DNA from: a virus
DNA length: 43,174 nucleotides
Strand: one strand, 5' to 3'
Virus record (IMG/VR): IMGVR_UViG_3300044648_000338
Span: 1-43,174 of that record
This document shows, piece by piece, positions 36,089 to 43,174 of the stretch. Each line of letters starts with the position of its first letter. The stretch's first letter is position 1. The position numbers were made by a program, and so were the translations under genes. Under the pieces are notes generated by a model. That model did not search any database. It saw only the letters and a list, made by a program, of their open reading frames with translations, and had not been told where the DNA came from.

Positions 36089-36131
36089 TTGCGTGCGTGC
36101 ACGCCTTCCCGTAGCGTGTGTGCATGCACAC
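36089..36131 (+). promoter_or_regulatory. Early rightward promoter P2 with operators, leaderless start
   Basis: The -35 TTGCGT (36089-36094), 17-nt spacer and -10 TAGCGT (36112-36117). Palindromes: GCGTGC-GT-GCACGC (36091-36104) over the -35, and the perfect 14-bp GTGTGCATGCACAC (36118-36131) covering the expected transcription start and the ATG at 36124. The A of the ATG is 7 nt after the -10, so the message would start at the initiation codon. Confidence 0.8.
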
Positions 36132-36366
36132 CGAACCGAGCGTTCGCCGCACCGTCCGGCTCGCGCCGGGCTTCCACAAGGCGGCCAACCAGCACGACGG
36201 ACCCGCTCCGCTCTGGAAGGCCATCGGCGTCAACCGCACCACCCTGCACCGCGTGAGCCGCGGCGAGACCACGCCGTCCACGGCGTTCATCGCCGGTGCG
36301 CTGCACGCGTTCCCGCAGCACGACTTCGACGACCTGTTCGAGGTCGTCACCGCACCCCAGCAGTGA
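36124..36366 (+). CDS. Cro-like helix-turn-helix regulator
   Basis: ATG at 36124, embedded in an operator palindrome; GTG at 36118 is also in frame. The 80-aa product has RTVRLAPGFHKAANQHDGPA, LWKAIGVNRTTLHRVSRGET and TPSTAFIAGALHAFPQHDFD, an XRE/Cro-type fold. Divergent from the XRE repressor, it is the first gene of the rightward early operon and would oppose the repressor at the same operators. Confidence 0.7.
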   Translation: MHTEPSVRRTVRLAPGFHKAANQHDGPAPLWKAIGVNRTTLHRVSRGETTPSTAFIAGALHAFPQHDFDDLFEVVTAPQQ

Positions 36367-36382
36367 CCCCAGAACAAGCGGA

Positions 36383-36417
36383 AGCCCCGCTGTTCGGCGA
36401 CCAAACCGAGCGGGGCT
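36383..36417 (+). terminator. Hairpin, possible attenuator after cro
   Basis: AGCCCCGCT (36383-36391) pairs with AGCGGGGCT (36409-36417), a 9-bp stem with a 17-nt loop, just after the Cro-like gene and before a strong ribosome site at 36430. It may reduce read-through into the operon, like a lambda tR1-type site; this role is inferred. Confidence 0.5.
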
Positions 36418-36440
36418 CCCAGGCGCCCGAGGAGGCACCT

Positions 36441-36749
36441 ATGCACGAATCGTACCGCACGCCGTTGCCGCCGTTGGACACGGCCGGCTACCTGGCGCTG
36501 TGGCGCGCCCTGTTCGAGATCCCGGTGACGGTCGGGGCGATCCCGGCAGACCCGTGCATGTGGTGCGGGGCGGAGGACCGGCCGGCGAGGGCGCGGGTGC
36601 ACGGCGACCCGAGTCCGGAGGCGCTCACCCTCGCGTGGGCGGACTGCTGCTGGTCGTGCGTCCCGGAGGCGGTGGCGCGGGCGCTGCGGGACGTGCGTGA
36701 CGACTCGCGGCGCGGCGTGCGGCTGGAGGTGTCGTCGTGGGCTGGCTGA
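36441..36749 (+). CDS. Hypothetical protein with Cys clusters
   Basis: ATG at 36441 is chosen for the perfect GAGGAGGCACCT before it; a GTG at 36363 (GTGA with cro) would add 26 residues through the hairpin. The 102-aa product contains ALWRALFEIPVTVGAIPADP, CMWCGAED and DCCWSCVPEAVARALRD: CxxC and CxxC pairs, probably one zinc. No family recognised. Confidence 0.6.
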   Translation: MHESYRTPLPPLDTAGYLALWRALFEIPVTVGAIPADPCMWCGAEDRPARARVHGDPSPEALTLAWADCCWSCVPEAVARALRDVRDDSRRGVRLEVSSWAG

Positions 36750-36850
36750 TCGCGGGCGTGATCGCCGCCCTGCTGTTGGTCGCGCTGGTCGCGCTGGACC
36801 GCGCCGAGAAGAAGATCCGTCGCATTTTCAACGAGGAGTTGGACAAGTGA
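36737..36850 (+). CDS. Tiny membrane protein
   Basis: GTG at 36737 behind GGAGGTGTCGTC, overlapping the preceding gene by 13 nt and the exonuclease start by 4 nt. The 37-aa product is GWLIAGVIAALLLVALVALD, one transmembrane helix, then the charged end RAEKKIRRIFNEELDK. The ribosome site and fit between neighbours support it; function unknown. Confidence 0.55.
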   Translation: MGWLIAGVIAALLLVALVALDRAEKKIRRIFNEELDK

Positions 36851-37773
36851 ACGGGCGGCTCGGGAACGCGGTGCACGTCGGCACGTTCGAGGCGGGCTCT
36901 CCGGAGTGGCACGCCGCCCGCGCCGGGGCCATCACCGGCAGCCGCATCGCCGCCGTCCTCGGCCTCTCCCCCTGGGAGTCCCGCTTCAGCCTGTGGCACC
37001 GCATGGCCGGGATGATCGGTGACGAGGTCGAGAACGACCTGATGCGCTGGGGCAAGCTGCTGGAGCCCGTGATCCTGGGCGAGTACGCCCGCGAGCACGA
37101 GACCGAGCTGGACACCAGGCCCGGCACGTGGGCGAGCAGCACCCGGCCGTGGCAGGTCGCCAACGTCGACGCCCTCGGACCCCGCATCGTCGAGGCCAAG
37201 TACAGCCCGATGACGGACGGCTGGGGCGAGCCGGGCACGGACCTGATCCCGGTCTACTACCGGGCCCAGGCCCTCTGGTACCTCGACACCTTCGGCGGCC
37301 CGGAGCACGGGTTCGAGCGCGCCGACGTGGCCGTGTTCTTCGGGGTGTCCGGGTACGCCGAGTACCACGTGGACTACTCGCCCGACGAGTGCGCCCTGAT
37401 GCGCCAGGAAGCGCGGGCGTTCCTCGACAGCCTCCCCAGCACCAGCAGCGCGGGCGTCCGCCCCGACCTCGACGCCCACAGCTCCACCTACCAGACCGTG
37501 CGCGCCCTCCACCCCGACATCGACGACGAGGCCGTGGACGTGCCCGACGAGATCGGCCGCGCCTACCTCGACGCCATCGCCAACGCCAAGGCCGCGGCCG
37601 AGGAGAAGGACCGGGCGTCGGCCGCCGTGCTGGACGCGATGGGCCGGGCCCGCCGCGCCTGCCTCGACGGCACCCAGATCGCGATGCGCATCCCCGGACG
37701 GGGCGACAACCCGCCCTACCTCAAGCACACCCCCACCAAGGCCCCTGGCCAGAGAGTGAGCCGAGCAGCATGA
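36847..37773 (+). CDS. YqaJ/lambda-exonuclease-type recombination nuclease
   Basis: GTG at 36847 in GTGA. The 308-aa product has SPEWHAARAGAITGSRIAAV (about 18-37), GKLLEP (Glu73), ANVDAL (Asp108) and IVEAKYS (Glu116, Lys118), the catalytic set of the YqaJ/RecB-like phage exonucleases. It digests one strand from DNA ends so that RecT can anneal the other. The C-terminus is a charged helix (AYLDAIANAKAAAEEKDRAS). Coupled with recT just downstream. Confidence 0.88.
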   Translation: MNGRLGNAVHVGTFEAGSPEWHAARAGAITGSRIAAVLGLSPWESRFSLWHRMAGMIGDEVENDLMRWGKLLEPVILGEYAREHETELDTRPGTWASSTRPWQVANVDALGPRIVEAKYSPMTDGWGEPGTDLIPVYYRAQALWYLDTFGGPEHGFERADVAVFFGVSGYAEYHVDYSPDECALMRQEARAFLDSLPSTSSAGVRPDLDAHSSTYQTVRALHPDIDDEAVDVPDEIGRAYLDAIANAKAAAEEKDRASAAVLDAMGRARRACLDGTQIAMRIPGRGDNPPYLKHTPTKAPGQRVSRAA

Positions 37774-38651
37774 CCGGACCCCAGACCATCACCACCGCCG
37801 TCGCCAAGCGCGACGACACCCCCAGCGGGCTCGTGAAGCAGTACAGCGAGTCCTTCACCGCCGTCCTGCCCTCGCACGTCAAGCCCGAGCAGTGGGTCCG
37901 CCTCGCCCAGGGCGCGCTGAAGAAAGGCAAGCGCGTCGCCCGCCCCGGCGGCGGCTCGTGCACCGAGCTGGAGCTGGCCGCGGGCAACAACCCCGGCGTG
38001 TTCCTGGCCAGCCTGCTGGAGTCGGCGCGCCTCGGTCTGGAGCCGGGCACCGAGCAGTACTACCTCACCCCGCGCAAGGTGAAGGGCAAGCTGGAGATCC
38101 TCGGGATCGTCGGCTACCAGGGCTACATCGAGTTGATGTACCGGGCCGGGGCGATCTCCAGCGTGGTGGCCGAGCCGGTGTTCGCGGCCGACAAGTTCCA
38201 GTACCGGCCGGGCATGGACGAGCGGCCCCAGCACGAGATCGACTGGGACGCGGAGGACCGGGGCCGGCTGCGCCTGGTCTACGCGTACGCGGTGATGAAG
38301 GACGGCGCGACGAGCAAGGTGGTCGTGTTGAACCGGGCGGCGATCGAGAAGATCAAGGCCAGCTCGCAGGGCGCGAACTCCGAGTACTCGCCGTGGGTGA
38401 AGCACGAGACGGCGATGTGGCTGAAGTCCGCGGTGCGCCAGTTGGCGAAGTGGGTGCCGACGTCGGCCGAGTACATGCGGGAGCAGCTGCGGGCCGCGCG
38501 CGAGGTGGCGGCCGAACCCGCGCCGGGTGCGGCGCCCGCCGGGTTCGCCCCGGTGGTCGAGGGCGACGCGGCGCCGGTGGACATCACCGAGCACTGGGCG
38601 GACGAGGACGCCGACGGCGCGGACTACCTCGACGCCGAGGTTGTGGAGTGA
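37770..38651 (+). CDS. recT: RecT single-strand annealing protein
   Basis: ATG at 37770 (ATGA). The 293-aa product matches RecT: PSHVKPEQWVRLAQGALKKG, GVFLASLLESARLGLEPGTE, VGYQGYIELMYRAGAISSVV, DGATSKVVVLNRAAIEKIKA and WLKSAVRQLAKWVPTS. It binds and anneals single-stranded DNA. The acidic C-terminal tail (EHWADEDADGADYLDAEVVE) is common in these proteins and may regulate DNA binding. Forms a recombination pair with the exonuclease. Confidence 0.9.
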   Translation: MTGPQTITTAVAKRDDTPSGLVKQYSESFTAVLPSHVKPEQWVRLAQGALKKGKRVARPGGGSCTELELAAGNNPGVFLASLLESARLGLEPGTEQYYLTPRKVKGKLEILGIVGYQGYIELMYRAGAISSVVAEPVFAADKFQYRPGMDERPQHEIDWDAEDRGRLRLVYAYAVMKDGATSKVVVLNRAAIEKIKASSQGANSEYSPWVKHETAMWLKSAVRQLAKWVPTSAEYMREQLRAAREVAAEPAPGAAPAGFAPVVEGDAAPVDITEHWADEDADGADYLDAEVVE

Positions 38652-38917
38652 TCACCCCTGCGGACATGCCGCGGCGGCGGCCGGTGCATCCGGTCCGGCT
38701 GCCGCTCGCGGCCCGCGTGCCGGTGTGGTCGTGCTCGAAGCGGCAGTACCGGTCGCAGGCCGAGGCGGACGCGGCGTTGGGCGAGATCTGGGCGCATCCG
38801 ACGAAGCGGGTGGGTGCGTCGATGGAGGCGCACTCGTACCGGTGTCCGCGTCACGAGGGCCGCGAGGTGTGGCACCTCACCAGCCAGGACAGAGACCAGG
38901 AAGGACGGACCGCGTGA
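38648..38917 (+). CDS. Small zinc-finger-like protein
   Basis: GTG at 38648 in GTGA. The 89-aa product has SCSKRQYRSQAEADAALGEI and HSYRCPRHEGREVWHLTSQD; Cys29 and a CPRH pair give a likely zinc site. Similar short proteins with 'CP-C--WHLTS' endings are common beside phage recombination genes. Function unknown. Confidence 0.55.
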   Translation: MITPADMPRRRPVHPVRLPLAARVPVWSCSKRQYRSQAEADAALGEIWAHPTKRVGASMEAHSYRCPRHEGREVWHLTSQDRDQEGRTA

Positions 38918-39339
38918 ACGCGAACGAGCACTACCGCGAGGCCGAGCGGCTGATTACCGGCGCCAGAGCGGAGCCGGCCGAGAAGTACACGATGGACGAC
39001 CGGATGATGCTCCTCGCCGCCGCCCAGGTGCACGCCACGTTGGCCGTGGCCGCGACGCACGGCGCGGACGAGCCCGGCCTGATCGACGACCTGCGCCGTG
39101 CCGTCGCGGCCAGCACGGACGTGCAGGACGCCCCCAGACTTCCCGACACCGTGCCGACCGGCGTCGAGATCGCCCGCAGCGTGCTCGCCGTCAACCCCGA
39201 CATCGACTGGCCCACGTTCGCCGGGCACCTGCTCCACAAGCACGACCTGCGCCTGTCCGAGGTTCGCGCGCTGTGGCGCATGCAGACCGGCCGGTGGGAC
39301 GACGACCTGCCCGCACCCAAGGAGTACCCCAGTGCCTGA
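38914..39339 (+). CDS. Hypothetical protein
   Basis: GTG at 38914 in GTGA. The 141-aa product is helical: EHYREAERLITGARAEPAEK, AAAQVHATLAVAATHGADEP, and a second region RSVLAVNPDIDWPTFAGHLL, LRLSEVRALWRMQTGRWDDD. The second half resembles small DNA-binding-like segments, but no known family. Confidence 0.55.
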   Translation: MNANEHYREAERLITGARAEPAEKYTMDDRMMLLAAAQVHATLAVAATHGADEPGLIDDLRRAVAASTDVQDAPRLPDTVPTGVEIARSVLAVNPDIDWPTFAGHLLHKHDLRLSEVRALWRMQTGRWDDDLPAPKEYPSA

Positions 39340-39733
39340 CCAGCCCACGCTCGACCTGGCCTATGCCGACCGGCGCGCCGGCCAGGAAGCCAACCTGGCC
39401 GCCGGCGACGCCGGACACCGCGACCACCGCACCATCGTCGAGATGGCCGTCGCCATCCTCGCGAAGAACCGACAGAAGTCCTTCACCGCCGACGACGTCC
39501 ACAAGGTCATCGCCCACGCCCTCGGCGGCGCACCCTACGACCGCAACCTCGTCAGCTCCGTCATGGGCCGCTGGGCCGCCGACCAGCGCATCGTGCGCGA
39601 CAACCAGCGCGGCCTCACCCCGTCCGGCCACCGCGCCCGCAAGGGCAGCCGCAACTCGTGGTGGAGAGGTAGCAGCAGAGCGGCACCCTTCCCCACGCCA
39701 CGCCAGCACACCCCGAAGGAGACCGACCGGTGA
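39332..39733 (+). CDS. Winged-helix-like hypothetical protein
   Basis: GTG at 39332 after AAGGAGTACCCC. The 133-aa product has a helix-turn-helix-like centre: VEMAVAILAKNRQKSFTADD, VHKVIAHALGGAPYDRNLVS, SVMGRWAADQRIVRDNQRGL, a layout of a small winged-helix domain, then a basic tail. It is probably a DNA-binding accessory protein of the early region. Confidence 0.55.
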   Translation: MPDQPTLDLAYADRRAGQEANLAAGDAGHRDHRTIVEMAVAILAKNRQKSFTADDVHKVIAHALGGAPYDRNLVSSVMGRWAADQRIVRDNQRGLTPSGHRARKGSRNSWWRGSSRAAPFPTPRQHTPKETDR

Positions 39734-40005
39734 GCCCCATCCGCGACCACACCGCCATCCCCGGCCTGCCCGAGCACATCGTCGCCCGCGAGGTCCAGCC
39801 CGGCACCACCTACACCGACGAGCCCAACCAGACCGTCCCCGCCGGCTGGTGGGTCCTCGGCTACGACGACCCCGACGAGCCCTACTTCCAGATCCACATC
39901 GGCGACGTTCGCGACACCGACGACAACGACATCGCCGAGCCCGTCGCGAAGCTCATCGTCGCGGCGCTCGAAGAGGCCGGCCTCAAGGGCAACGGCGTCC
40001 TCTGA
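39730..40005 (+). CDS. Small hypothetical protein
   Basis: GTG at 39730 in GTGA. The 91-aa product is beta-rich and acidic: IVAREVQPGTTYTDEPNQTV, PAGWWVLGYDDPDEPYFQIH, then a C-terminal helix AEPVAKLIVAALEEAGLKG. Unknown function; the hairpin at 40019 follows. Confidence 0.55.
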   Translation: MSPIRDHTAIPGLPEHIVAREVQPGTTYTDEPNQTVPAGWWVLGYDDPDEPYFQIHIGDVRDTDDNDIAEPVAKLIVAALEEAGLKGNGVL

Positions 40006-40018
40006 CCCCACCCACCCA

Positions 40019-40053
40019 GCGGGCCGCGTCGGCACCACGTCGGCGCGGCCCGC
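40019..40053 (+). terminator. Hairpin terminator candidate
   Basis: GCGGGCCGCG pairs with CGCGGCCCGC over 10 bp around a 15-nt loop, 14 nt after the upstream stop and 16 nt before the next gene. Confidence 0.5.
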
Positions 40054-40069
40054 ACCCATCAGGAGAACC

Positions 40070-40558
40070 GTGAACACCACCGAGCAGTACCTGGAGAACC
40101 TCGTCCCGCTCGCCGCCCGCCTCATCGCCGCCATCCACGACGAAGGCCCCGCCGACGCCCACGGCGCCCTCATCGCCTGCCGCGCCCTCCCCTGCCCGCC
40201 CACCAACGACCCCCACACCGCGCTCGCCTTCGTGCTCGCCGCCGCCGTCGACCCCGAACGGCCGCTCTCCGACCTCCTCGCCTGGACCACCACCCTCGCC
40301 GGCCACACCACCACCCCAGCACCCGAAGCCAACCCCTTGGCCGTCGAGATGGGCATCACCGGCGCCCTCCCCGCCCACGCCCTCAACGCGCCCGAACTCG
40401 AAGCCGTCGTGCTCGCCCTCTACGACCGCGGCTGGACCGAACCCGACATCCGCCACCACCTGCCCGACGCCGACCGCGACACCATCGGCCGCCACCTCAA
40501 CCGCGCCCAATCCCGCGCCGCACGCTCCCGCGCCACCCGCCGAAAGGCCATCGCGTGA
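40070..40558 (+). CDS. Hypothetical protein with C-terminal HTH-like segment
   Basis: GTG at 40070 behind CAGGAGAACC. The 162-aa product is helical with an acidic start (LENLVPLAARLIAAIHDEGP) and a C-terminal HTH-like part (LALYDRGWTEPDIRHHLPDA, DTIGRHLNRAQSRAARSR, basic). It may bind DNA near the replication genes. Not assigned to a family. Confidence 0.5.
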   Translation: MNTTEQYLENLVPLAARLIAAIHDEGPADAHGALIACRALPCPPTNDPHTALAFVLAAAVDPERPLSDLLAWTTTLAGHTTTPAPEANPLAVEMGITGALPAHALNAPELEAVVLALYDRGWTEPDIRHHLPDADRDTIGRHLNRAQSRAARSRATRRKAIA

Positions 40559-41112
40559 CCGCCACTGTCCAGCAGTACCGCGCCAAGTGCAGCGCCCCGG
40601 ACTGCGACTGGACGTTCGAAGGCGACCTCGCCACCACCGAGGCCAAGGCCGCACAGCACAAGGTCGACCACCGGGGCGCACGACGCACCTGGCGTTCCCG
40701 GTGCACGTGGGGCTGTGGCTGGTCCACGACCGGCTCCGAGAAGTGGGTGCGCGGCGCATGGGAGCGACACAAGGCCGAGCACCGTGCCGCCTCCGATGCG
40801 CGCGAGGAGCGTCGGGCGGCTCGCTACCGGTGGCGCGGTAAGCCCAACCCCACCCAACGCCGCTTGCTGGAGCAGGTCCGCATGGGCTCACTCGCAGCCC
40901 ACGCAACCCTCACCTACATCGTGGCCACCGGCGCATCCGGCCTGCACTGGTACCCGAGCAACCTGAGCCGCCGCGATTCGCCGTGGTGGCACGCGCTGGT
41001 CGAAGCCGGGCTGGTCACGGTCCGCCCGACCTGGTCGCGCGGCGGCCAGCCGACCGGCGTGTGGCTGCTCACCAAGGCCGGACGTCGCCTGATCGAAGGG
41101 AACCACGCGTGA
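40555..41112 (+). CDS. Zinc-finger and winged-helix-like protein
   Basis: GTG at 40555 in GTGA. The 185-aa product has two N-terminal zinc finger-like units: CSAPDC...HKVDH (about 12-39) and CTWGC...HKAEH (about 50-77), C-x4-C or C-x3-C with H-x4-H or H-x3-H. A helical basic region follows, then a C-terminal winged-helix-like segment (LVEAGLVTVRPTWSRGGQPT, GVWLLTKAGRRLIEGN). A DNA-binding protein; the target is unknown. Confidence 0.55.
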   Translation: MTATVQQYRAKCSAPDCDWTFEGDLATTEAKAAQHKVDHRGARRTWRSRCTWGCGWSTTGSEKWVRGAWERHKAEHRAASDAREERRAARYRWRGKPNPTQRRLLEQVRMGSLAAHATLTYIVATGASGLHWYPSNLSRRDSPWWHALVEAGLVTVRPTWSRGGQPTGVWLLTKAGRRLIEGNHA

Positions 41113-41378
41113 ACCTCGCCGACCCGCCCCCCTGGCACGCCGAAGCCCTCTGCCCCGAAACGTCCGCCGACGCGTTCTTCCCCGACCGCGACGGCGACAA
41201 CGGGGCCGCCGCCATCCGCATCTGCGGACGCTGCCCCGTCCGCACCCAGTGCCTCGAACACGCCCTCCAGCACCGCGAAGAACACGGCGTCTGGGGAGGC
41301 ACCACGCCCAACCAGCGCGAGCAGCTCGCCGCCGCACGGCGCCGCACCACCCACCACCACAACACCACCGCGGCCTGA
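41109..41378 (+). CDS. WhiB-family iron-sulfur regulator
   Basis: GTG at 41109 in GTGA. The 89-aa product is a minimal WhiB: Cys15, Cys39, Cys42 and Cys48 (CxxCx5C) and GVWGG at 60-64. It should bind a 4Fe-4S cluster and contact sigma-A. It ends in an Arg/His-rich tail. Together with the WhiB at 7791 the phage has two such regulators, one at each end of the early region. Confidence 0.85.
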   Translation: MNLADPPPWHAEALCPETSADAFFPDRDGDNGAAAIRICGRCPVRTQCLEHALQHREEHGVWGGTTPNQREQLAAARRRTTHHHNTTAA

Positions 41379-41423
41379 CCAACCGCCTCCCCAACCACCG
41401 CCCGACCGGAGGCCAGCCCCACC

Positions 41424-42368
41424 ATGAACGTCACCCGCTGGGACCACGAACGCGCCGTCACCGCCAGCAGCCTGCCCGCGCCGTCCCGGCACCTCCTGCA
41501 CGTGCTCGCCATCCGCGCCGACGCCGACACCGGCATCATCCCCGCGGAGTACTCGCCCAGCCACACCCAGCTCGCCCAGGACACCGGCCTGTCCCGGCGC
41601 ACGGTGATCGACCACCTGGCCGCCGTCGAGCGCGCCGGCTGGCTCGGCGTCAAGCGGGCCCCCGTCGCCAAGCAGCGCGCCGAACACGCCCCCAACCAGT
41701 ACCGCCTCGCCCTCCCCAAGCACGCCGCGAAGCTAGTGCAGCAGCCGCACCCGGCAGCCCCGAAAGCTAGTGCAGCTCCTGCACCCGGGGGTAGTGCAGG
41801 AGCTGCACAGGCTAGTGCGACAGCTGCACACAACCAGACCAAAGAACTAACTACTAACTACCAAGCGGCTGCCGCCGCTTCACGCACAAGCGCAGGCGCG
41901 CACACGCGAGACCGCCTCGCCCAACTCGACGCCACCGCCGTGCGACGCCCCGACGCCTACGCACTCGTCAGCAGCTGGGCCCAACACCTCACCACCCCCC
42001 TCCTCGACACCCAACGCCGCGACCTCGCCAAAACCGTCGACACCCTCCTCGCCGAAGGCGCCCAACTCCCCATCCTCCGCACCGCACTCGACGACTGGGC
42101 CACCCGCGGACGCACCCCCGCCTTCCTCCGCTACTGCTACCAAGACGCCGCACAGAGGGCCAGAGCAGCGGAAACGGGTCCCGGCGCGTTGGACGTCCCG
42201 GGGTCGCGCGTGCACCAGCCCGCGCCAGGCTCGGACCGCGCCTCGAAGGCGCTGGGGTTCCTCGACCCGCGTGACCCGTACCTCGCCCGCCAGGGCGCCC
42301 ACCACCACCAGCCGCAGCAGCTGTCGCCCGGCGAGTTCCGGGTGATCGAAGGAGGCAGGACCGCATGA
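41424..42368 (+). CDS. Winged-helix replication initiator (lambda O-like role)
   Basis: ATG at 41424. The 314-aa product has an N-terminal winged helix (HTQLAQDTGLSRRTVIDHLA, AVERAGWLGVKRAP, about 50-85), an Ala/Pro/Gln-rich low-complexity middle (about 105-150) encoded by the iteron block at 41732-41829, then a helical C-terminal region (DAYALVSSWAQHLTTPLLDT, LDDWATRGRTPAFLRYC). Layout and iterons inside the gene resemble lambda O. It would recognise its own coding-region origin and recruit a helicase loader. Confidence 0.65.
   Translation: MNVTRWDHERAVTASSLPAPSRHLLHVLAIRADADTGIIPAEYSPSHTQLAQDTGLSRRTVIDHLAAVERAGWLGVKRAPVAKQRAEHAPNQYRLALPKHAAKLVQQPHPAAPKASAAPAPGGSAGAAQASATAAHNQTKELTTNYQAAAAASRTSAGAHTRDRLAQLDATAVRRPDAYALVSSWAQHLTTPLLDTQRRDLAKTVDTLLAEGAQLPILRTALDDWATRGRTPAFLRYCYQDAAQRARAAETGPGALDVPGSRVHQPAPGSDRASKALGFLDPRDPYLARQGAHHHQPQQLSPGEFRVIEGGRTA
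41732..41864. other. Probable replication origin: four 19-bp iterons plus A/T-rich block
   Basis: Iterons at 41732-41750, 41766-41784, 41790-41808 and 41811-41829, all starting GCTAGTGC or GGTAGTGC and ending GCAC, with an internal inverted repeat GTGCAG-N3-CTGCAC that is perfect in copies two and three. Centres are 34, 24 and 21 nt apart. An A/T-rich stretch (41841-41864, 17 of 24 bases A/T) follows, exceptional in this G+C-rich genome and a likely unwinding element. Confidence 0.7.
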
Positions 42369-43018
42369 TCGAGCACGAGTTGAGCGCCGAGGAGCTGCAC
42401 GCCGTCGCCGTGGGCCGGGGGCTGGCCGTCGCGGCGGCCACGGACCCGCGCATGCCGCGCTCGGACCCGGACGGGTTCATCCGGGCGACGTGGGTGGACA
42501 TGCTGCGCGACGTGCCGGCGGAGGTGATCGAGCAGGCGGTCAAGGAGTACTACTGCTCGGACCGGTACTTGCAGAAGCGGGAGACGATCGCGCCGGCGGA
42601 CGTGGTGCAGTGGTGGAACGCGCGGCGGCGGCCGACGGAGCGGGAGCGCACCGGCCTGAACGCGGCGACCAGGCGCACGGGCCCGGTGCCCGAGCTGGAT
42701 CCGCAGCGCATCCACGACGGCGTCGACCAGGTGTTGGCCGCGCTGGGTGCCCGCAAGGCGATCCGGGCCGGGGAGGACCCGGAGATGGCGGTGGAGATCG
42801 CCCAGGGCGAGGCCGCGGTGAGGCGCGAGTTCCTGTCGCGCCGGTGCCCGTACTGCGGCGCGGACGCGGGGCAGCCGTGCACGGTGCCCGCGACCGGCAA
42901 GCAGCTGGCGAAGGCACCGGCGCACCCGTCGCGGATGGGGCAGGCGCCGGACTTCGAGTCGACGCGTGCTCGTGCGCTGGCGGCGCTGGAGGGTGTGCAG
43001 GTCGACGCGGGGGCCGTT

Positions 43019-43030
<12 letters not shown>
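42365..43030 (+). CDS. Replication protein with zinc domain, possible helicase loader
   Basis: ATG at 42365 after GGAGGCAGGACCGC (ATGA overlap). The 221-aa product is helical at the N-terminus (SAEELHAVAVGRGLAVAAAT, FIRATWVDMLRDVPAEVIEQ, APADVVQWWNARRR), and ends with a zinc-finger-like CPYCGADAGQPCTVPATGKQ...HPSRM (about 161-189). Genes after the initiator in actinophages often encode a helicase loader or similar, and the N-terminus is consistent, but a DnaC-type ATPase motif is absent. Its last codons lie in the end overlap, so it reads through to bases 10-12 of the window. Confidence 0.5.

Positions 43031-43174
<144 letters not shown>

Overview
The window is one essentially complete genome of a temperate, long-tailed (siphovirus-type) actinobacteriophage or prophage, cut open at an arbitrary point. 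Bases 43019-43134 repeat bases 1-116 exactly. The last early gene (42365-43030) therefore ends again at bases 10-12, and the sequence closes into a circle of 43,018 bp. The poly-C tail after 43134 looks like an assembly artefact. The very high G+C, the many GTG starts, two WhiB proteins, a DUF397 plus XRE/DUF5753 pair and a DUF732 protein point to an actinobacterial host, perhaps Pseudonocardiales or Streptomyces; that placement is inference.

Layout, read around the circle. (1) 36124-43030 is the rightward early operon: Cro-like regulator, YqaJ-type exonuclease, RecT, small proteins, a C2H2-like protein, WhiB, a winged-helix initiator with iterons inside its gene, and a Cys-rich replication protein. 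(2) 90-8587 continues the early region from a second, near-identical promoter. It holds many small GTGA-coupled genes, a VUT/YhhQ-type 7-deazaguanine precursor transporter, a DpdA-like transglycosylase, a LuxR-HTH protein, RusA and a second WhiB. (3) 8598-30729 is the late region: terminase, portal, MuF-like protein, an inserted accessory island (two leftward genes plus an Acb2-like cyclic-nucleotide sponge), scaffold, SU10-like capsid, a misplaced fibre/endolysin/holin cassette, connectors, tail tube, frameshifted chaperone, tape measure and distal tail. (4) 30790-36004 is the lysogeny region: DUF732 moron, DUF397/DUF5753 regulators, small genes, an HTH gene coupled to a tyrosine integrase, a probable attP and an XRE repressor.

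Control logic that can be read directly: the promoters at 17-45 and 36089-36117 share TTGCGT-N17-TAGCGT and carry palindromes built on GTGCAC. A third copy of the palindrome lies at the start of the XRE repressor gene, so this looks like the immunity switch. Ten late-region sites share TGACA-N10-A-N3-T. Nine of them lie 26-27 nt before a start codon that mostly lacks a Shine-Dalgarno sequence, which suggests an undescribed late promoter or leader element, possibly giving leaderless mRNAs. Integrase-side repeats of GCGCTGTGC probably mark attP arm sites, and 19-bp iterons beside an A/T-rich block in the initiator gene probably mark the origin. No tRNA, CRISPR array or insertion sequence was recognised.
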